This document shows, piece by piece, positions 1 through 11,287 of a DNA stretch of 64,000 nucleotides. The translations under genes and the position numbers were made by a program. A model generated the notes under the pieces. The model was given only the letters and a program-made list of their open reading frames with translations, was not told where the DNA came from and ran no database searches. The DNA comes from Enterobacteriaceae endosymbiont of Donacia simplex (GTDB taxonomy: Bacteria; Pseudomonadota; Gammaproteobacteria; Enterobacterales; Enterobacteriaceae): positions 125,981 through 189,980 of the forward strand of contig NZ_CP046192.1 of NCBI RefSeq assembly GCF_012568645.1, given 5' to 3'. The number at the start of each line of letters is the position of its first letter. Within the stretch, counting starts at the first letter, position 1.

Positions 1-1
1 A

Positions 2-196
2 GTATCTGATAAAAAAATAATTTCATTTATTCGTGAAATTTTTGATTTAAGACCTTTTAATTTAATTAAAATGTTAGATTTATTAAAACCAATATATAAA
101 AAAACTGCATCTTATGGTCATTTTGGTAGAAATATTTTTTCATGGGAAAAAATAGATAAAATATATAAATTTAAAGATTTTTTTAAAATTAAATAA
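2..196 (+). CDS. metK: S-adenosylmethionine synthase, C-terminal end (partial)
   Basis: The window opens inside this gene. The 64 codons present match the C-terminus of E. coli MetK, with recognisable blocks such as [19 protein letters not shown] and YGHFGR, ending at TAA 194-196. MetK makes S-adenosylmethionine from methionine and ATP in the cytoplasm. That cofactor is used by the SAM-dependent methyltransferases RsmH, RsmC, RsmA, RlmB and PrmB encoded in this window, and by the radical-SAM enzyme EpmB. The gene runs convergent to gyrA, with only 19 bp between the stop codons. The start lies outside the window, so the N-terminal domains cannot be judged. Confidence 0.95.
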   Translation, partial: VSDKKIISFIREIFDLRPFNLIKMLDLLKPIYKKTASYGHFGRNIFSWEKIDKIYKFKDFFKIK

Positions 197-215
197 AAAA
201 TTTTATAATTATAAA

Positions 216-2750
216 TTAAATTTTTTGAATACTAACAACTTTTTCGTTAAGTTTTGTTTTTATTATGATAACACCTTTAGTATTACGCCCAACAACACAA
301 ATTTCAGATATATTAATACGTATTAATGTACCCATATTCGTAATTATAATAACTTGATCATTATCATTTACTTTTAAAGTATCTACTAATTTTCCATTTC
401 TATTATTAATTTTCATAGATATAATTCCTTTTGTTGATCTAGATTTTGTAGGAAAAGCTTTATTATTAGTACATTTGCCATATCCATTTTCTGTTATAGT
501 AAAAATATTTTTTTGAAATTTACTTTTTGTAGTTATTAATGAAACTATATAATCTTTTCTTGTTTTTGAAAAATTAATACCTTTTACACCTACTGTATTT
601 CTTCCTATTGATTTAATTTGAGATTCATCAAATTTCACTACTTTACCTAATGAAGAAAATAACATAATTTTATCATTTTCCTTCGTAATAGCTACTGCTA
701 TTAAAGTATCATTTTTTCTTAATTTTATCGCAATAATTCCATTTGCTCTAGGTTTATTAAATTTATTTAAATTTGTTTTTTTTACTTTTCCTTGTGCAGT
801 AACCATAATCAAATTAGAATTATTTTTATAATTATTTATTATAAGAAACGTATTAATAATTTCATTATTTTTTAAAGGAATTAAATTTATAATAGGTCTT
901 CCTTTTGCGTATCTATTAGCTTCAGGTATATTATATACTTTTAACCAATATAAATATCCTTTATTAGAAAAACATAAAATATTATCATGAGTATATGCTA
1001 TTAATATTTTAGATATAAAATCATTATCTTTTAATTTTACAGCTATTTTTCCTTTACCTCCTCTATGTTGTAAATTATATTCAGTAATTTTTTGATATTT
1101 TATATATCCTTGCTTAGAAAGAGTAATGACAACTTTTTCATGATTAATTAAATCTTCTTTTTGAATAGTCGACTGATTATTTAAAATAATTTCTGTTTTT
1201 CTTTTATCTCCAAATTCTTTTTTTATTAATATTAATTCATTATATATTACTTTCATTAAATATTCATAATTTTCAATAATTTTAGTTAAATTTGATATTT
1301 TATATATTAAATTTTCATATTCTATACATAATTTTTTATGTTCTAAATTTGTTAATTTATTTAATTTTAATTCTAAAATAGCTGTAATTTGTTTATAACT
1401 AAAATGATAATTATCATTAAATTTTATTAAATTAGAATTAGTTAAATAGATATTTAATGTTTTTTTTTCTTGTAAATTAAATATTTGAAATATATTTGGT
1501 ATTTTCCAAGATTGTAAATAAATTTGATTTTTCAAATTTTCTGATATTTTAGATGAACGTATAATTTTTATAATTTTTTTTATATTCAGTAATGCTACTA
1601 TTAATCCTTCTAAGATATGTGCTTTATTCTGTGCTTTACTTATTTCGTAATTTGTTCTTCTTATTACTATTTCACGTCTATGAGATATAAACGCTTTAAT
1701 AATTTTTTTTAAAGACATTAATGTAGGTTTACCTTTATATAAAGAAACCATTTTTATACTAAAAGTAGTTTGTAAAGGAGTTAATTTATATAAATTATTT
1801 AAAATTACATTAATGGATATATTTTTTTTTATCCTAATTAAAATTCTTATACCATCTTTATCAGATTCATCTCTTAAGGTTTTAATACCTTGAATTTTTT
1901 TTTCTTTTATTAAATTTGCTATTTTTTCTATTAATTTAGATTTATTTACTTGATAAGGAAGTTCATAAATTATAATTGTTTTGTATTTTTTTGTTTTATC
2001 TTTAATAGTTTTAATACGTCCTCTAAGAAATATTTTTCCTTTTCCTGTAATATATGCATTTTCAATTTCATTAATACCGTAAATAATACCTGCAGTAGGA
2101 AAATCAGGACCAGGAATATAATTCATTAATTCTTTAATTGTAATAGTATTATTTTTAATATATGCTAAACAAGCATTAATTACTTCCATAATATTATGAG
2201 GGGGAATGTTTGTTGTCATTCCAACCGCTATACCAGAAGATCCATTAATTAATAAATTAGGTATTTTTGTAGGCATTATTTCAGGAATTTTTTCTGTACC
2301 ATCATAATTAGGTAAAAAATTTACTGTATTTTTTTCCAAATCATTAATAATTTCTTGTGAAATTTTAGACATTTTTATTTCAGTATAACGCATAGCTGCA
2401 GCTGAATCTCCATCAATGGAACCAAAATTACCTTGGCCATATATTAATGGATATCTTAATGAAAAAGATTGTGCTAATCTAACAATTGTATCATAAACTG
2501 CATTATCTCCATGAGGATGATATTTCCCAATAACATCTCCAACTATTCTTGCCGATTTCTTGTAAGATTTATTCCATGTATTTCCCAATATGTACATAGC
2601 GTATAATATACGTCTATGGACTGGTTTTAATCCATCTCTTACATCTGGTAAAGCTCTACCTACTATAACTGACATTGCATAATCTATATAAGAATTTTTT
2701 AATTCTTCTTCAATATTAATTAATTTTATTTCTTTGGCAAAAGAATTCAT
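216..2750 (-). CDS. gyrA: DNA gyrase subunit A
   Basis: GyrA is the breakage-reunion subunit of DNA gyrase, which introduces negative supercoils together with GyrB. The protein has 844 residues against 875 in E. coli; the shortening is mainly loss of the C-terminal acidic tail. The catalytic Tyr is at position 122 in the MRYTEI motif, in register with E. coli. The quinolone-resistance region aligns without gaps but has Asn at residue 83 where E. coli has Ser. The C-terminal wheel domain keeps a GyrA box reading QHRGGKG instead of the usual QRRGGKG. It is convergent with metK. The 228 bp upstream, towards mutS, are A+T-only spacer without a clear gene. Confidence 0.98.
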   Translation of the reverse strand: MNSFAKEIKLINIEEELKNSYIDYAMSVIVGRALPDVRDGLKPVHRRILYAMYILGNTWNKSYKKSARIVGDVIGKYHPHGDNAVYDTIVRLAQSFSLRYPLIYGQGNFGSIDGDSAAAMRYTEIKMSKISQEIINDLEKNTVNFLPNYDGTEKIPEIMPTKIPNLLINGSSGIAVGMTTNIPPHNIMEVINACLAYIKNNTITIKELMNYIPGPDFPTAGIIYGINEIENAYITGKGKIFLRGRIKTIKDKTKKYKTIIIYELPYQVNKSKLIEKIANLIKEKKIQGIKTLRDESDKDGIRILIRIKKNISINVILNNLYKLTPLQTTFSIKMVSLYKGKPTLMSLKKIIKAFISHRREIVIRRTNYEISKAQNKAHILEGLIVALLNIKKIIKIIRSSKISENLKNQIYLQSWKIPNIFQIFNLQEKKTLNIYLTNSNLIKFNDNYHFSYKQITAILELKLNKLTNLEHKKLCIEYENLIYKISNLTKIIENYEYLMKVIYNELILIKKEFGDKRKTEIILNNQSTIQKEDLINHEKVVITLSKQGYIKYQKITEYNLQHRGGKGKIAVKLKDNDFISKILIAYTHDNILCFSNKGYLYWLKVYNIPEANRYAKGRPIINLIPLKNNEIINTFLIINNYKNNSNLIMVTAQGKVKKTNLNKFNKPRANGIIAIKLRKNDTLIAVAITKENDKIMLFSSLGKVVKFDESQIKSIGRNTVGVKGINFSKTRKDYIVSLITTKSKFQKNIFTITENGYGKCTNNKAFPTKSRSTKGIISMKINNRNGKLVDTLKVNDNDQVIIITNMGTLIRINISEICVVGRNTKGVIIIKTKLNEKVVSIQKI

Positions 2751-2978
2751 GTAAATAAATATCCTTTTAACTTAATTTTATAAGTTATATATTTGTTATT
2801 TATATTTCTAAATTTATAATTTAAATAATTAAATTGATATTTTAAAAAAAATAAATGATAATTTATAATATTAATTTTTATAATTTTATACTCATACAAT
2901 AAAATTAATTATATTAATATATATAAATTTATACATTTTTATATATTATTATTATTTAAAAAAGTTTAAATTAAATTT

Positions 2979-5363
2979 TTAATTTTCTAAATGCTTAATT
3001 TTTTTTTTAGCTTTGTTAATAACTTCTTTAGGAATTCCTGCTAAAGATGCTACAAATAAGCCATAATTTTTATTAATTGATCCATTTTTAATTTTATGTA
3101 AAAAAACAATAGAATTATTAATTTCTATTGCATCAAAATATATATTTTTTATACACTTATTCTTGTCTTTTAATTTTGTTAATTCAATATAATTAGTTGC
3201 AAATAAAGTAAGTGATTTATTTTTTTTTGCAATATATTCTGTACAAGACCAAGCTATAGCTAAACCATCATGGGTAGATGTACCTCTTCCTACTTCATCC
3301 ATTAATACTAAACTTTGTGATGTAGCATTTCTTAAAATATTTGCAGTTTCTATCATTTCAACCATAAAAGTAGATAATCCAGAAGATATATTATCTGTAG
3401 ATCCTATTCTTGTAAAAATTCTATCTATTGGTCCTATAATAGCTTTGTCCGCTGGAACATAACTACCTATATAAGTCATTAATATAATTAATGCTACCTG
3501 TCTCATATAAGTACTTTTACCTCCCATATTAGGACCTGTTATTAACAATACATGTTTTTCTTTTGTTAATAACACATTATTAGCAATAAAAGGTGATTTT
3601 ACAATATTTTCAACAATAGGATGTCTTGAATTAGTTAAAGATATTCCTATTTTTTTATTCAAAATAGGACAAGTATAATTTAAAGTTACAGATCTTTCAG
3701 CTAAATTACACAATACATCTAATTCTGATAAATATAATGATAATTTTTGTAAATTTTTTAAAAAGGGATTAATATAATTAAATAATTTATTATATAAATT
3801 TTTTTCTAAATTTAGAAGATCTTCTTTAGAAGAAAAGATATTTTTTTGATATTTCTGTAATTCTGGAGTCGTATATCTATTAAAATTTTTTAAAGTTTGA
3901 ACTTGAATATATTTATTAGGAAGATGATGTTTATAACTTTTATTAATTTGGATATAATATCCATGAATTGTATTAAATCCTATCTTTAATTTTTCTATTT
4001 TTAATAAATTACGTTCTTTATTTTCTAAATAAGATAAATATTTATTTGAATCTTTCGATAATTTTCTTAAATCATCTAATAATAAATTATATCCAGTTGC
4101 TATAACATTTCCTTCTTTTAAAGATAAAGCAGGTTTTTCTTTTATAGATTTTTTTAATAAATTTTTTAATAAAGAGAACAATCCTAATTTTAAAATTTTA
4201 AATTTTATTTCACAATTATTTATATTTTGTAAAATATTATGAATGTTAGGTAAATAATTTAATGTTTGTCTTAAAGAGACTAAATCATTAGGTTTAGCAG
4301 TTCTTAAAGATAATCTAGCAATAATTCTCTCTATATCACCAATTTTTAATAGTATTTTTTTAAAATTAAAATAATATTTTTGTAAAATAGAAATATTTTT
4401 TTGCCTATTTGAAATAACTTTAATATCACGTATTGGATTATTTAACCATCGTTTTAATAAACGACTACCCATACTAGTAATTGTATAATCTAATATTTTA
4501 ACTAAAGTATTATTTTTATCACCAGAAATACTATTAATAATTTCTAAATTTTTACGAGTGTTTTCATCCATAATAATTTCTTTATTATGTCTATCTAAAG
4601 AAAGATTATTAATATGAGGTAAATATACTTTTTGTGTATCTTTAACATATTGTATTAAACATCCTGCTGCTCTAATAGCTAAAAATTCTTTTTCAATACC
4701 AAAACTTTTTAAATTTTTTGTTTTAAATTGCATATTCAATTGTTGAATAGCTGTATCTATATCAAATTCCCATAATGGTCTACGTCTAATACAACATCTT
4801 TTTTTTATTAAATTTATATCTTTAAAATTTTCAGAATATAATAATTCTTTAGGATTTGTTCTTTGTAATTCTCCTGCAATTATATTAATATCTTTATTTT
4901 CCATAATTCTAAAATCACCAGAACTAATATTTAATGTAGCATAACCAAATCCTAATTTTACATCTTGATATATTGATCCTAATAAATTATCAATATTATT
5001 ATTTAATAAAATATCGTCACTAACTGTTCCAGGTGTAATAATACGAACTATTTTCCTCTCTAAAATTTTTTTTTTAGATAAAATTTCCTTACTTTGTATT
5101 TGTTCACAAATAGCGATAGATTCTCCTAACTTAATTAATTTTGATAAATAATTATCTATACTATTAACTGGTATACCTGCCATAGGGACAGGTTTTCCAT
5201 TTAATTTACCTCTCTTAGTTAATACAATATTTAATAATTTTGAAGCTTTTTTTGCATCTTCAAAAAACATTTCATAAAAATCTCCTAATCTATAAAATAA
5301 TAAAATATTAGGATATTGTTTTTTTAATTTAAAATATTGATCCATCATGGGTGTTATAGACAT
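2979..5363 (-). CDS. mutS: DNA mismatch repair protein MutS
   Basis: MutS recognises mispairs and signals to MutL. The protein has 794 residues against 853 in E. coli. The mismatch-wedge motif F29-Y30-E31 is present near the N-terminus, the Walker A motif GPNMGGKST starts at residue 610, and the Walker B segment [16 protein letters not shown] follows. The reading frame ends soon after the ATPase and helix-turn-helix region, so the C-terminal clamp-binding and tetramer-forming tail of E. coli MutS is missing. The partner MutL is encoded at 47809-49530. MutH is not in this window. The frame is otherwise intact, so I read it as functional. Confidence 0.97.
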   Translation of the reverse strand: MSITPMMDQYFKLKKQYPNILLFYRLGDFYEMFFEDAKKASKLLNIVLTKRGKLNGKPVPMAGIPVNSIDNYLSKLIKLGESIAICEQIQSKEILSKKKILERKIVRIITPGTVSDDILLNNNIDNLLGSIYQDVKLGFGYATLNISSGDFRIMENKDINIIAGELQRTNPKELLYSENFKDINLIKKRCCIRRRPLWEFDIDTAIQQLNMQFKTKNLKSFGIEKEFLAIRAAGCLIQYVKDTQKVYLPHINNLSLDRHNKEIIMDENTRKNLEIINSISGDKNNTLVKILDYTITSMGSRLLKRWLNNPIRDIKVISNRQKNISILQKYYFNFKKILLKIGDIERIIARLSLRTAKPNDLVSLRQTLNYLPNIHNILQNINNCEIKFKILKLGLFSLLKNLLKKSIKEKPALSLKEGNVIATGYNLLLDDLRKLSKDSNKYLSYLENKERNLLKIEKLKIGFNTIHGYYIQINKSYKHHLPNKYIQVQTLKNFNRYTTPELQKYQKNIFSSKEDLLNLEKNLYNKLFNYINPFLKNLQKLSLYLSELDVLCNLAERSVTLNYTCPILNKKIGISLTNSRHPIVENIVKSPFIANNVLLTKEKHVLLITGPNMGGKSTYMRQVALIILMTYIGSYVPADKAIIGPIDRIFTRIGSTDNISSGLSTFMVEMIETANILRNATSQSLVLMDEVGRGTSTHDGLAIAWSCTEYIAKKNKSLTLFATNYIELTKLKDKNKCIKNIYFDAIEINNSIVFLHKIKNGSINKNYGLFVASLAGIPKEVINKAKKKIKHLEN

Positions 5364-5472
5364 AATTTTATTACTTTTAATATTAGTTAGTAAAAAACTT
5401 GTATATTTTATTTAAATAAAATATTTATATAAAAAAATAATAAATAATATTTATTATTTTAATAAGAAAATA

Positions 5473-6207
5473 CTACTCATCATCATTATTATTATTATTA
5501 TTATCAATTAAACGCAATATAACAAAAAATAAATTAATAAAATCTAAATACAACATAAGTGCTCCTAAAATAGCATATCTTCTTAAATTATCTTGATCAT
5601 TTACATTCAAACTAATTTTTTTTGCAATATTTTTTAATTTTTGCGTATCATATGAAACAAGTAATGTAAAAAAAATAACACTAATATAATTTATTATAGA
5701 AGATATGAAATTATTTTGTACCCATAAATTTATACATGAAGCTATAATTATACCAAATATCCCCATTAAAATAATATTACCTAAATAACTTAAATCTTTT
5801 TTAGTAAAATATCCCCAAATACACATAGCCAAAAAAGTAAATGATGTAGTTATAAATGCCGTAAAAATCGTATTTTGGTTATATGAAGAAAATATTCCAG
5901 CTGTAGTTAATCCAGTTAATGATGAATAAAACATAAATAATGTAGTTAATGTTTTTCCAGATAATCTATTTAAAAAATTTGAAATAACAAATACTAATAT
6001 AAATTGTAAAAAACATAAACTTAATAAAAAAATTTTGTTATTTAATATATAATTTATAACTTGTGTAGTATTAGATACATACCAAGAAATAAATGCTGTT
6101 AATAATAAACCACAGGACATCCAGCTATATACTTTTCTAAAATAAATCTGTATATAATTTTTTTCTTGTTTTAAAGTTGTACTTTTTAAATTTGGATATT
6201 CTATCAT
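5473..6207 (-). CDS. ybhL: Bax inhibitor-1 family inner-membrane protein YbhL
   Basis: This is a 244-residue integral membrane protein with about seven hydrophobic segments. It aligns along its whole length with E. coli YbhL of the BI-1/YccA family. Shared blocks include YSWMSCGLLLTAFISWYVSN near the N-terminus, SYDTQKLK before the last segments, and AILGALMLYLDFINLF near the end. BI-1 family members are linked to calcium or proton leak and to membrane-protein quality control; the exact role of YbhL is not established. The C-terminus carries a run of six Asn from a trinucleotide repeat, and the stop is TAG. It stands alone between mutS and rsmH, which is transcribed the other way. Confidence 0.92.
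   Translation of the reverse strand: MIEYPNLKSTTLKQEKNYIQIYFRKVYSWMSCGLLLTAFISWYVSNTTQVINYILNNKIFLLSLCFLQFILVFVISNFLNRLSGKTLTTLFMFYSSLTGLTTAGIFSSYNQNTIFTAFITTSFTFLAMCIWGYFTKKDLSYLGNIILMGIFGIIIASCINLWVQNNFISSIINYISVIFFTLLVSYDTQKLKNIAKKISLNVNDQDNLRRYAILGALMLYLDFINLFFVILRLIDNNNNNNDDE
5479..5504. repeat. Trinucleotide microsatellite in the 3' end of ybhL
   Basis: Nine tandem ATN triplets, CAT x3 then TAT x6 as read on the + strand, encode the Asp-Asp/Asn6 tail of YbhL on the minus strand. Length changes of whole units would keep the frame and only alter an acidic/polar C-terminal tail, so it is probably a neutral slippage product. Confidence 0.7.
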
Positions 6208-6332
6208 AATTATACCTTTTAAAATTAAACCAAATTTTTTAAGAAATATTTTATTATAAATTTTAATTATTTATATATTATATAATATAATATATAAATT
6301 ACATAGTAATTAATTTACTTATATAAAATATA

Positions 6333-7265
6333 ATGAGTCATATACCAGTTTTATTAAAAGAATCTGTTAATAGTTTAAATATTAAAGATAATGGCATATA
6401 TATAGATGCTACTTATGGTTGTGGTGGACATACAAAATTAATTTTATCTAAATTAGGAAATTATGGGAGAATCTATGCAATAGATTGTGATATGAAAACA
6501 ATATTAAAATATAAAATTATAGATGATAGAATTATTTATATAAATGATAATTTTTCAAATTTAAAAATTATTTTAAATAATAAAATAGGTAAAATAGATG
6601 GAATATTATTTGATTTAGGAATTTCTTCTTTTCAATTAAATAATTCGAAAAGAGGATTTTCTTATATGTTTAATGGACCATTAGATATGCGTATTAATCA
6701 AGAAAAAGGAATAACAGCTTATAATTTATTAAAAAATATAAATGAAAAAAAATTGTCTGAAATATTGAAAATATATGGTGAAGAAAAATATCATAAAAAA
6801 ATAGCATATAATATAAAAAAAAATATATTAAATAATAAATTGCATGATACAAAAGATTTATCATATACAATATGTTCTTCTGTTACTAAAAGTAATAAAT
6901 TTAAACACCCAGCAAAAAGATCTTTTCAAGCTATAAGAATTTTTTTAAATCAAGAAATAGAAGAATTAAAAAAAGTTTTAAATTTATCATTAGAATTACT
7001 AAAGAAAAATGGAATCATATCAATAATTAGTTTTCATTCTATAGAAGATAGAATTATTAAATGTTTTATGAAAAAATATAGTTCTTCAAATCAACAAAAT
7101 ATTTATAAAAAATTACCTTTAACTGAAAAAGAAATAAATAATTTTTATTATAAAAATAATAAAATAAAATTAAAAATTATTAATAGAATTTTTCCTAGTG
7201 AAAAAGAAATATATCAAAATCCAAGATCTAGAAGTGCAATACTACGTGTTGCAAAAAAAATATAA
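6333..7265 (+). CDS. rsmH: 16S rRNA (cytosine-1402-N4)-methyltransferase RsmH
   Basis: RsmH (MraW) methylates N4 of C1402 in 16S rRNA, in the ribosomal P site, using SAM. The protein has 310 residues against 313 in E. coli. The SAM-binding motif I, DATYGCGGHT, is at residues 25-34. The family blocks FDLGISSFQL and FSYMFNGPLDMRI follow, and the late FHSIEDRIIK motif is present. It heads the dcw cluster as in E. coli, but mraZ, which normally precedes it, is absent. The next gene is murE, so ftsL and ftsI, which normally lie between rsmH and murE, have been lost. The upstream 125 bp towards divergent ybhL must hold the promoter, but none stands out. Confidence 0.97.
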   Translation: MSHIPVLLKESVNSLNIKDNGIYIDATYGCGGHTKLILSKLGNYGRIYAIDCDMKTILKYKIIDDRIIYINDNFSNLKIILNNKIGKIDGILFDLGISSFQLNNSKRGFSYMFNGPLDMRINQEKGITAYNLLKNINEKKLSEILKIYGEEKYHKKIAYNIKKNILNNKLHDTKDLSYTICSSVTKSNKFKHPAKRSFQAIRIFLNQEIEELKKVLNLSLELLKKNGIISIISFHSIEDRIIKCFMKKYSSSNQQNIYKKLPLTEKEINNFYYKNNKIKLKIINRIFPSEKEIYQNPRSRSAILRVAKKI

Positions 7266-7327
7266 AAAAATAATTTTATTTATTATTTAATTTTAACAAA
7301 ATATCTTAAATTAAGGATTGAAAAAAA

Positions 7328-8830
7328 TTGAATTTTTCTCTATTTAGTTTACAAAAATTATTAAATAATTATATAAAAAGCAATTTAATAAAAAATATTT
7401 TAATAAATAAAATAGTTTTAGATAGTAGAAAAGTAACAGGGGAAAATTGTCTTTTTATTGCAATAAAAGGATATAAAAAAAATGGTAAAAATTTTATAAA
7501 ACATGCTATATCAAGAGGAGCTATTGCTGTCTTAACTTATACAGATAATAAAATATCATCTTGTAATATTCTTTTTAAAAAAGATATACCCATTATATAT
7601 TTACCTAATTTACATAAACATATTTCACATTTTGCTGGAATATTATATGATCATCCAAGTAAAAAAGTACCTGTTATAGGAATTACAGGAACTAATGGTA
7701 AAACAAGTATAACCAATTTTTTACTGCAATGGATTAAATTATTAGGAGGTAATCCAGCTATTTTAAGTACTTTAGGTAATGGTTTTCATGAAAAATTAAT
7801 TAAAACTAATAATACTACAGACTCAGCAATAGAAATACAGTCTACACTAAAAAAATTTATAAATAAAAAAGCAAATATTATAATAATGGAAGTTTCTTCA
7901 CATGGATTATCTCAATATAGAGTATCTGATATATTTTTTTCTATTGGTATTTTTACTAATTTAACTAGAGATCATTTAGATTATCATCTAAATATGAAAA
8001 ATTATGAATTATCTAAATGGAAATTTTTTTCTAATCATAAAATAAAACAAAAAATTATTAATATTGATGATAATACAGGATTAAAATGGTTTAAAAAATT
8101 ACCTAATGTAATTCCAATAACTACTAAAAAAAAATTTTTATATCAATCTAATGTATTTATTTATATAAAAAAAATAACTTATTTATCGAATAAAACAATA
8201 GTTATATTTAATTCAAGTTGGGGTAATGGAAAAATAAAAATAAATCTTATAGGAAAATTTAACGTTATAAATATTATCTTAAGTATGGCAGCATTATTAA
8301 AATTAAATTATCCTTTAAAAAAATTATTAAAAACAATTTCTAAAATTAAACCTGTTAAAGGACGTATAGAAAAAATTTTTTTTAAAAAAAAATATTCTAA
8401 TATAATAATTGATTATGCTCATACTCCTGATGCATTAAAAAATATATTATTAACTATAAGACTAAATACTCGTGGTAAAATATGGTGTATTTTTGGTTGT
8501 GGAGGTGAAAGAGATATAGGAAAAAGAAAAATAATGGGATATATAGCTACTAAATATGCTGATAATATAATTTTAACAACTGATAATCCTAGAACAGAAA
8601 ATATAAATAATATTATTAAAGATATAAAAAAAGGATGTATTACATCACATAATGTATTTATTATTTTAAATAGAATTAAAGCTATTGCTTATGCAATATT
8701 TAATTTTTCTAAAAAAGACACTATTTTAGTAGCAGGTAAAGGACATGAAGATTATCAAATTATTAATAATAAAATTTTAAATTATTCAGATTTTAATGCT
8801 ATTCAAAATATATTAAAAAGTACTAAATGA
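7328..8830 (+). CDS. murE: UDP-MurNAc-Ala-Glu--meso-DAP ligase MurE
   Basis: MurE adds meso-diaminopimelate to UDP-MurNAc-L-Ala-D-Glu in the cytoplasm. The protein has 500 residues (E. coli 495). The Mur-ligase P-loop GTNGKTS is at residues 121-127. The DNPR motif that selects meso-DAP is at 419-422, and AGKGHEDYQ follows near the C-terminus. The start is TTG at 7328: no in-frame ATG gives the N-terminal domain seen in the family, and an AAGGA lies at 7313-7317, suitably spaced. The gene follows rsmH with a 62 bp gap where ftsL and ftsI would be in E. coli. It overlaps murF by four bases (ATGA), so translation is probably coupled. Confidence 0.97.
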   Translation: MNFSLFSLQKLLNNYIKSNLIKNILINKIVLDSRKVTGENCLFIAIKGYKKNGKNFIKHAISRGAIAVLTYTDNKISSCNILFKKDIPIIYLPNLHKHISHFAGILYDHPSKKVPVIGITGTNGKTSITNFLLQWIKLLGGNPAILSTLGNGFHEKLIKTNNTTDSAIEIQSTLKKFINKKANIIIMEVSSHGLSQYRVSDIFFSIGIFTNLTRDHLDYHLNMKNYELSKWKFFSNHKIKQKIINIDDNTGLKWFKKLPNVIPITTKKKFLYQSNVFIYIKKITYLSNKTIVIFNSSWGNGKIKINLIGKFNVINIILSMAALLKLNYPLKKLLKTISKIKPVKGRIEKIFFKKKYSNIIIDYAHTPDALKNILLTIRLNTRGKIWCIFGCGGERDIGKRKIMGYIATKYADNIILTTDNPRTENINNIIKDIKKGCITSHNVFIILNRIKAIAYAIFNFSKKDTILVAGKGHEDYQIINNKILNYSDFNAIQNILKSTK

Positions 8831-10200
8831 ATAACTTAATTAATTTAAAAAAAATATCAAAAATAGTTAATGGAATATTAATTGGAAATAATATTGAAAT
8901 AATAAATTTTTCAATAAATAGTAAAAAAATTAAAAAGAAATGTATATTTATTGCTATTTATGGAAAAAATTTTGATGGACATGATTTTATTAAAGAAGCA
9001 ATTAATAATGGAGCATTAGCTATATTAGTAAATAAATTTTGTAATTTTAATATTCCTCAAATAATAGTATTTGATACTATTTTAGGATTAGGAAAATTAG
9101 GTTTATGGAAAAGAGAACAATTTAAACATAATATTATAGGAATAACAGGGTCATCAGGTAAAACTTCAGTTAAAGAAATGACAGTATCTATATTAAGAAA
9201 AAGATATAATATTATTTATACTAAAAAAAATATGAATAATCATATAGGTATTCCTTTAACATTATTAAATTTAACAAATCATCATAAATGTGCAGTAATT
9301 GAAATAGGAGGAAATCAAATTAATGATATATCTTATAATACTAGTTTAGTAAAACCAAATATTGCAATAATTAATAATATATCACCATCACATTTAGAAG
9401 GTTTTAAATTATTACAAAATATTATTAAATGTAAAAGTGATATTTTTAATTATTTAACGAGTGAAGGAACTGCTATTCTTAATTATGATGATAAGAATCA
9501 AAAACAAATATTTAAAAAACTAATTAATAATAAAAAAATTTTAACTTTTTCTCTATATAATAAAAAAGCTGATTTTTTTACAAAAAATATAATTATTTTA
9601 TCAAATAAAATTGAATTTGTTCTAATATCTCCTATAGGAGAAATATTAATTCAATTATTTTTAATAGGAGGGGGAATACATAATGTTAGTAATGCATTAG
9701 CATCTGCTATATTAGCTTTTACCATTGGATCTTCTTTAGAAGATATAGCTATTGGTTTAAAATACTTTAAAGCAATTGAAGGAAGAATGTCTCCAATTAT
9801 TATTGATAATAATAAGTTAATTATAAATGATGCTTATAATGCAAATCCTAATTCTGTATATATAGCTATAAATATCTTGAAAAATTTTCATGGTACTAAA
9901 ATTTTAGTTATTGGAGATATATTAGAATTAGGTATTTATACATTATTTTTTTATAAAAAAATAAAAAATTTAATTTTAAAAACTAATATAAATTATATCT
10001 TAAGTATTGGAAAATATAGTAACTATATTACTGAAAATAATATAAATGCAAAACATTTTTCAAATAAAAATTTATTAATAAACGAATTATTTTTAATAAT
10101 AAAAAAATTAAAAAATTATACAATTTTATTTAAAGGATCACGTAATAATAAAATGGAAATATTAATTAATATTTTATTGGAGAAATTAAAATGTTATTAA
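8827..10200 (+). CDS. murF: UDP-MurNAc-tripeptide--D-Ala-D-Ala ligase MurF
   Basis: MurF adds the D-Ala-D-Ala dipeptide made by Ddl, giving UDP-MurNAc-pentapeptide. The protein has 457 residues (E. coli 452). The ATP-binding motif GITGSSGKTS is at residues 105-114, the family segment NMNNHIGIPLTLL follows, and INDAYNANPNS is in the C-terminal half. It is intact. The start overlaps the end of murE by four bases, and its end overlaps the mraY start by ten bases, the packed order known from the E. coli dcw cluster. Confidence 0.97.
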   Translation: MNNLINLKKISKIVNGILIGNNIEIINFSINSKKIKKKCIFIAIYGKNFDGHDFIKEAINNGALAILVNKFCNFNIPQIIVFDTILGLGKLGLWKREQFKHNIIGITGSSGKTSVKEMTVSILRKRYNIIYTKKNMNNHIGIPLTLLNLTNHHKCAVIEIGGNQINDISYNTSLVKPNIAIINNISPSHLEGFKLLQNIIKCKSDIFNYLTSEGTAILNYDDKNQKQIFKKLINNKKILTFSLYNKKADFFTKNIIILSNKIEFVLISPIGEILIQLFLIGGGIHNVSNALASAILAFTIGSSLEDIAIGLKYFKAIEGRMSPIIIDNNKLIINDAYNANPNSVYIAINILKNFHGTKILVIGDILELGIYTLFFYKKIKNLILKTNINYILSIGKYSNYITENNINAKHFSNKNLLINELFLIIKKLKNYTILFKGSRNNKMEILINILLEKLKCY

Positions 10201-11276
10201 TATTATTCAAATATTTAGAATTTTTTTCAAAAAATTTAAATTTTTTTTTAATAACTTTTAAAATTCGTTTAATATTCACATTATTAACATCTTTTATTAT
10301 CACTTTTTTTTTAAATCCATTGTTTATTAATTATCTAAATAAAAAAAAAATTTCCCAAATTATTAGAAAAGAAGGACCTATAACACATTATTCTAAAAAT
10401 AATACTCCAACTATGGGAGGGTTAATTTTATTATTATCGATTTTTATTTCTGTTTTTTTTTGGTCTAATTTATTTAATAAATATATTTTTTATTCATTAT
10501 TTCTAATGATATTATATGCAATAATTGGATTTATAGATGATTATTATAAAATTATATTAAATAATTCTAAAGGATTATCTCCATACAAAAAACTTTTTTT
10601 CCAATCTATTCCTACTATTTTTATAGTAATATTAATTTATATAAATAATCCAGAAAAATTATATATACAATTTATTATTTCTATTATTAATTTACATATT
10701 AAATATAATTTAAATCTAATTTTATATTTAATAATTTCTTATTTTATTATTATAGGAATAAGTAATTCCGTAAATTTAACTGATGGATTAGATGGTTTAG
10801 TTATTATGCCTATAATTTTTATTTCTTTAGCATTATCTATATTATGTTATTTTTCAGGAGATATATTTTTTTCTAAATACTTTTATTTTATTTATATAAA
10901 AAATGCAAAAGAATTAATAATAATATGTTTAGCTATTGTTGGTTCCGGATTAGGGTTTTTATGGTATAATACTTATCCAGCTAAAATTTTTATGGGAGAT
11001 ATAGGATCATTATCTTTAGGTTGTATTATATCTATAATAGCAATATTAATAAGACAAGAATTTTTATTTCTTATAATGTGTAGTGTATTTATATTAGAAG
11101 CAATTTCTGTAATAATTCAAGTTTTAAAATTTAAATATAATAAAAAACGTTTTTTTTTAATGGCGCCTTTACATCATCATTATGAATTAAAAGGAATTCC
11201 TGAACCTCGTATTATTATTAGATTTTGGATTATTTCATTAATAATAGTGTTGTTTTCTTTAATTATAATAGTATAA
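10191..11276 (+). CDS. mraY: Phospho-MurNAc-pentapeptide transferase MraY
   Basis: MraY moves phospho-MurNAc-pentapeptide to undecaprenyl phosphate, forming lipid I in the inner membrane. The protein has 361 residues (E. coli 360) with about ten hydrophobic segments. The three signature regions are present: GFIDDYYK with the Asp pair, NLTDGLDGL, and the late APLHHHYELKG. A ten-base poly(A) tract (10341-10350) lies inside the frame. It overlaps murF upstream. ftsW, which follows murD in E. coli, is absent further down. Confidence 0.97.
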   Translation: MLLILFKYLEFFSKNLNFFLITFKIRLIFTLLTSFIITFFLNPLFINYLNKKKISQIIRKEGPITHYSKNNTPTMGGLILLLSIFISVFFWSNLFNKYIFYSLFLMILYAIIGFIDDYYKIILNNSKGLSPYKKLFFQSIPTIFIVILIYINNPEKLYIQFIISIINLHIKYNLNLILYLIISYFIIIGISNSVNLTDGLDGLVIMPIIFISLALSILCYFSGDIFFSKYFYFIYIKNAKELIIICLAIVGSGLGFLWYNTYPAKIFMGDIGSLSLGCIISIIAILIRQEFLFLIMCSVFILEAISVIIQVLKFKYNKKRFFLMAPLHHHYELKGIPEPRIIIRFWIISLIIVLFSLIIIV

Positions 11277-11287
11277 AAATATTTAAA

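Noticed and set aside
195-226. Possible A/T-only hairpin AAAAAATTT / AAATTTTTT between metK and gyrA
   Set aside because: All A-T pairs, overlaps both gene ends, and such repeats are common by chance in this genome.
5479-5504. Trinucleotide repeat as a phase-variation switch in ybhL
   Set aside because: Units of three keep the frame and lie at the very end of the protein, so it cannot switch expression.
11225-11287. N-terminal extension of murD from a TTG start
   Set aside because: It overlaps mraY and adds residues not found in MurD; ATG 11288 gives exactly the family length.
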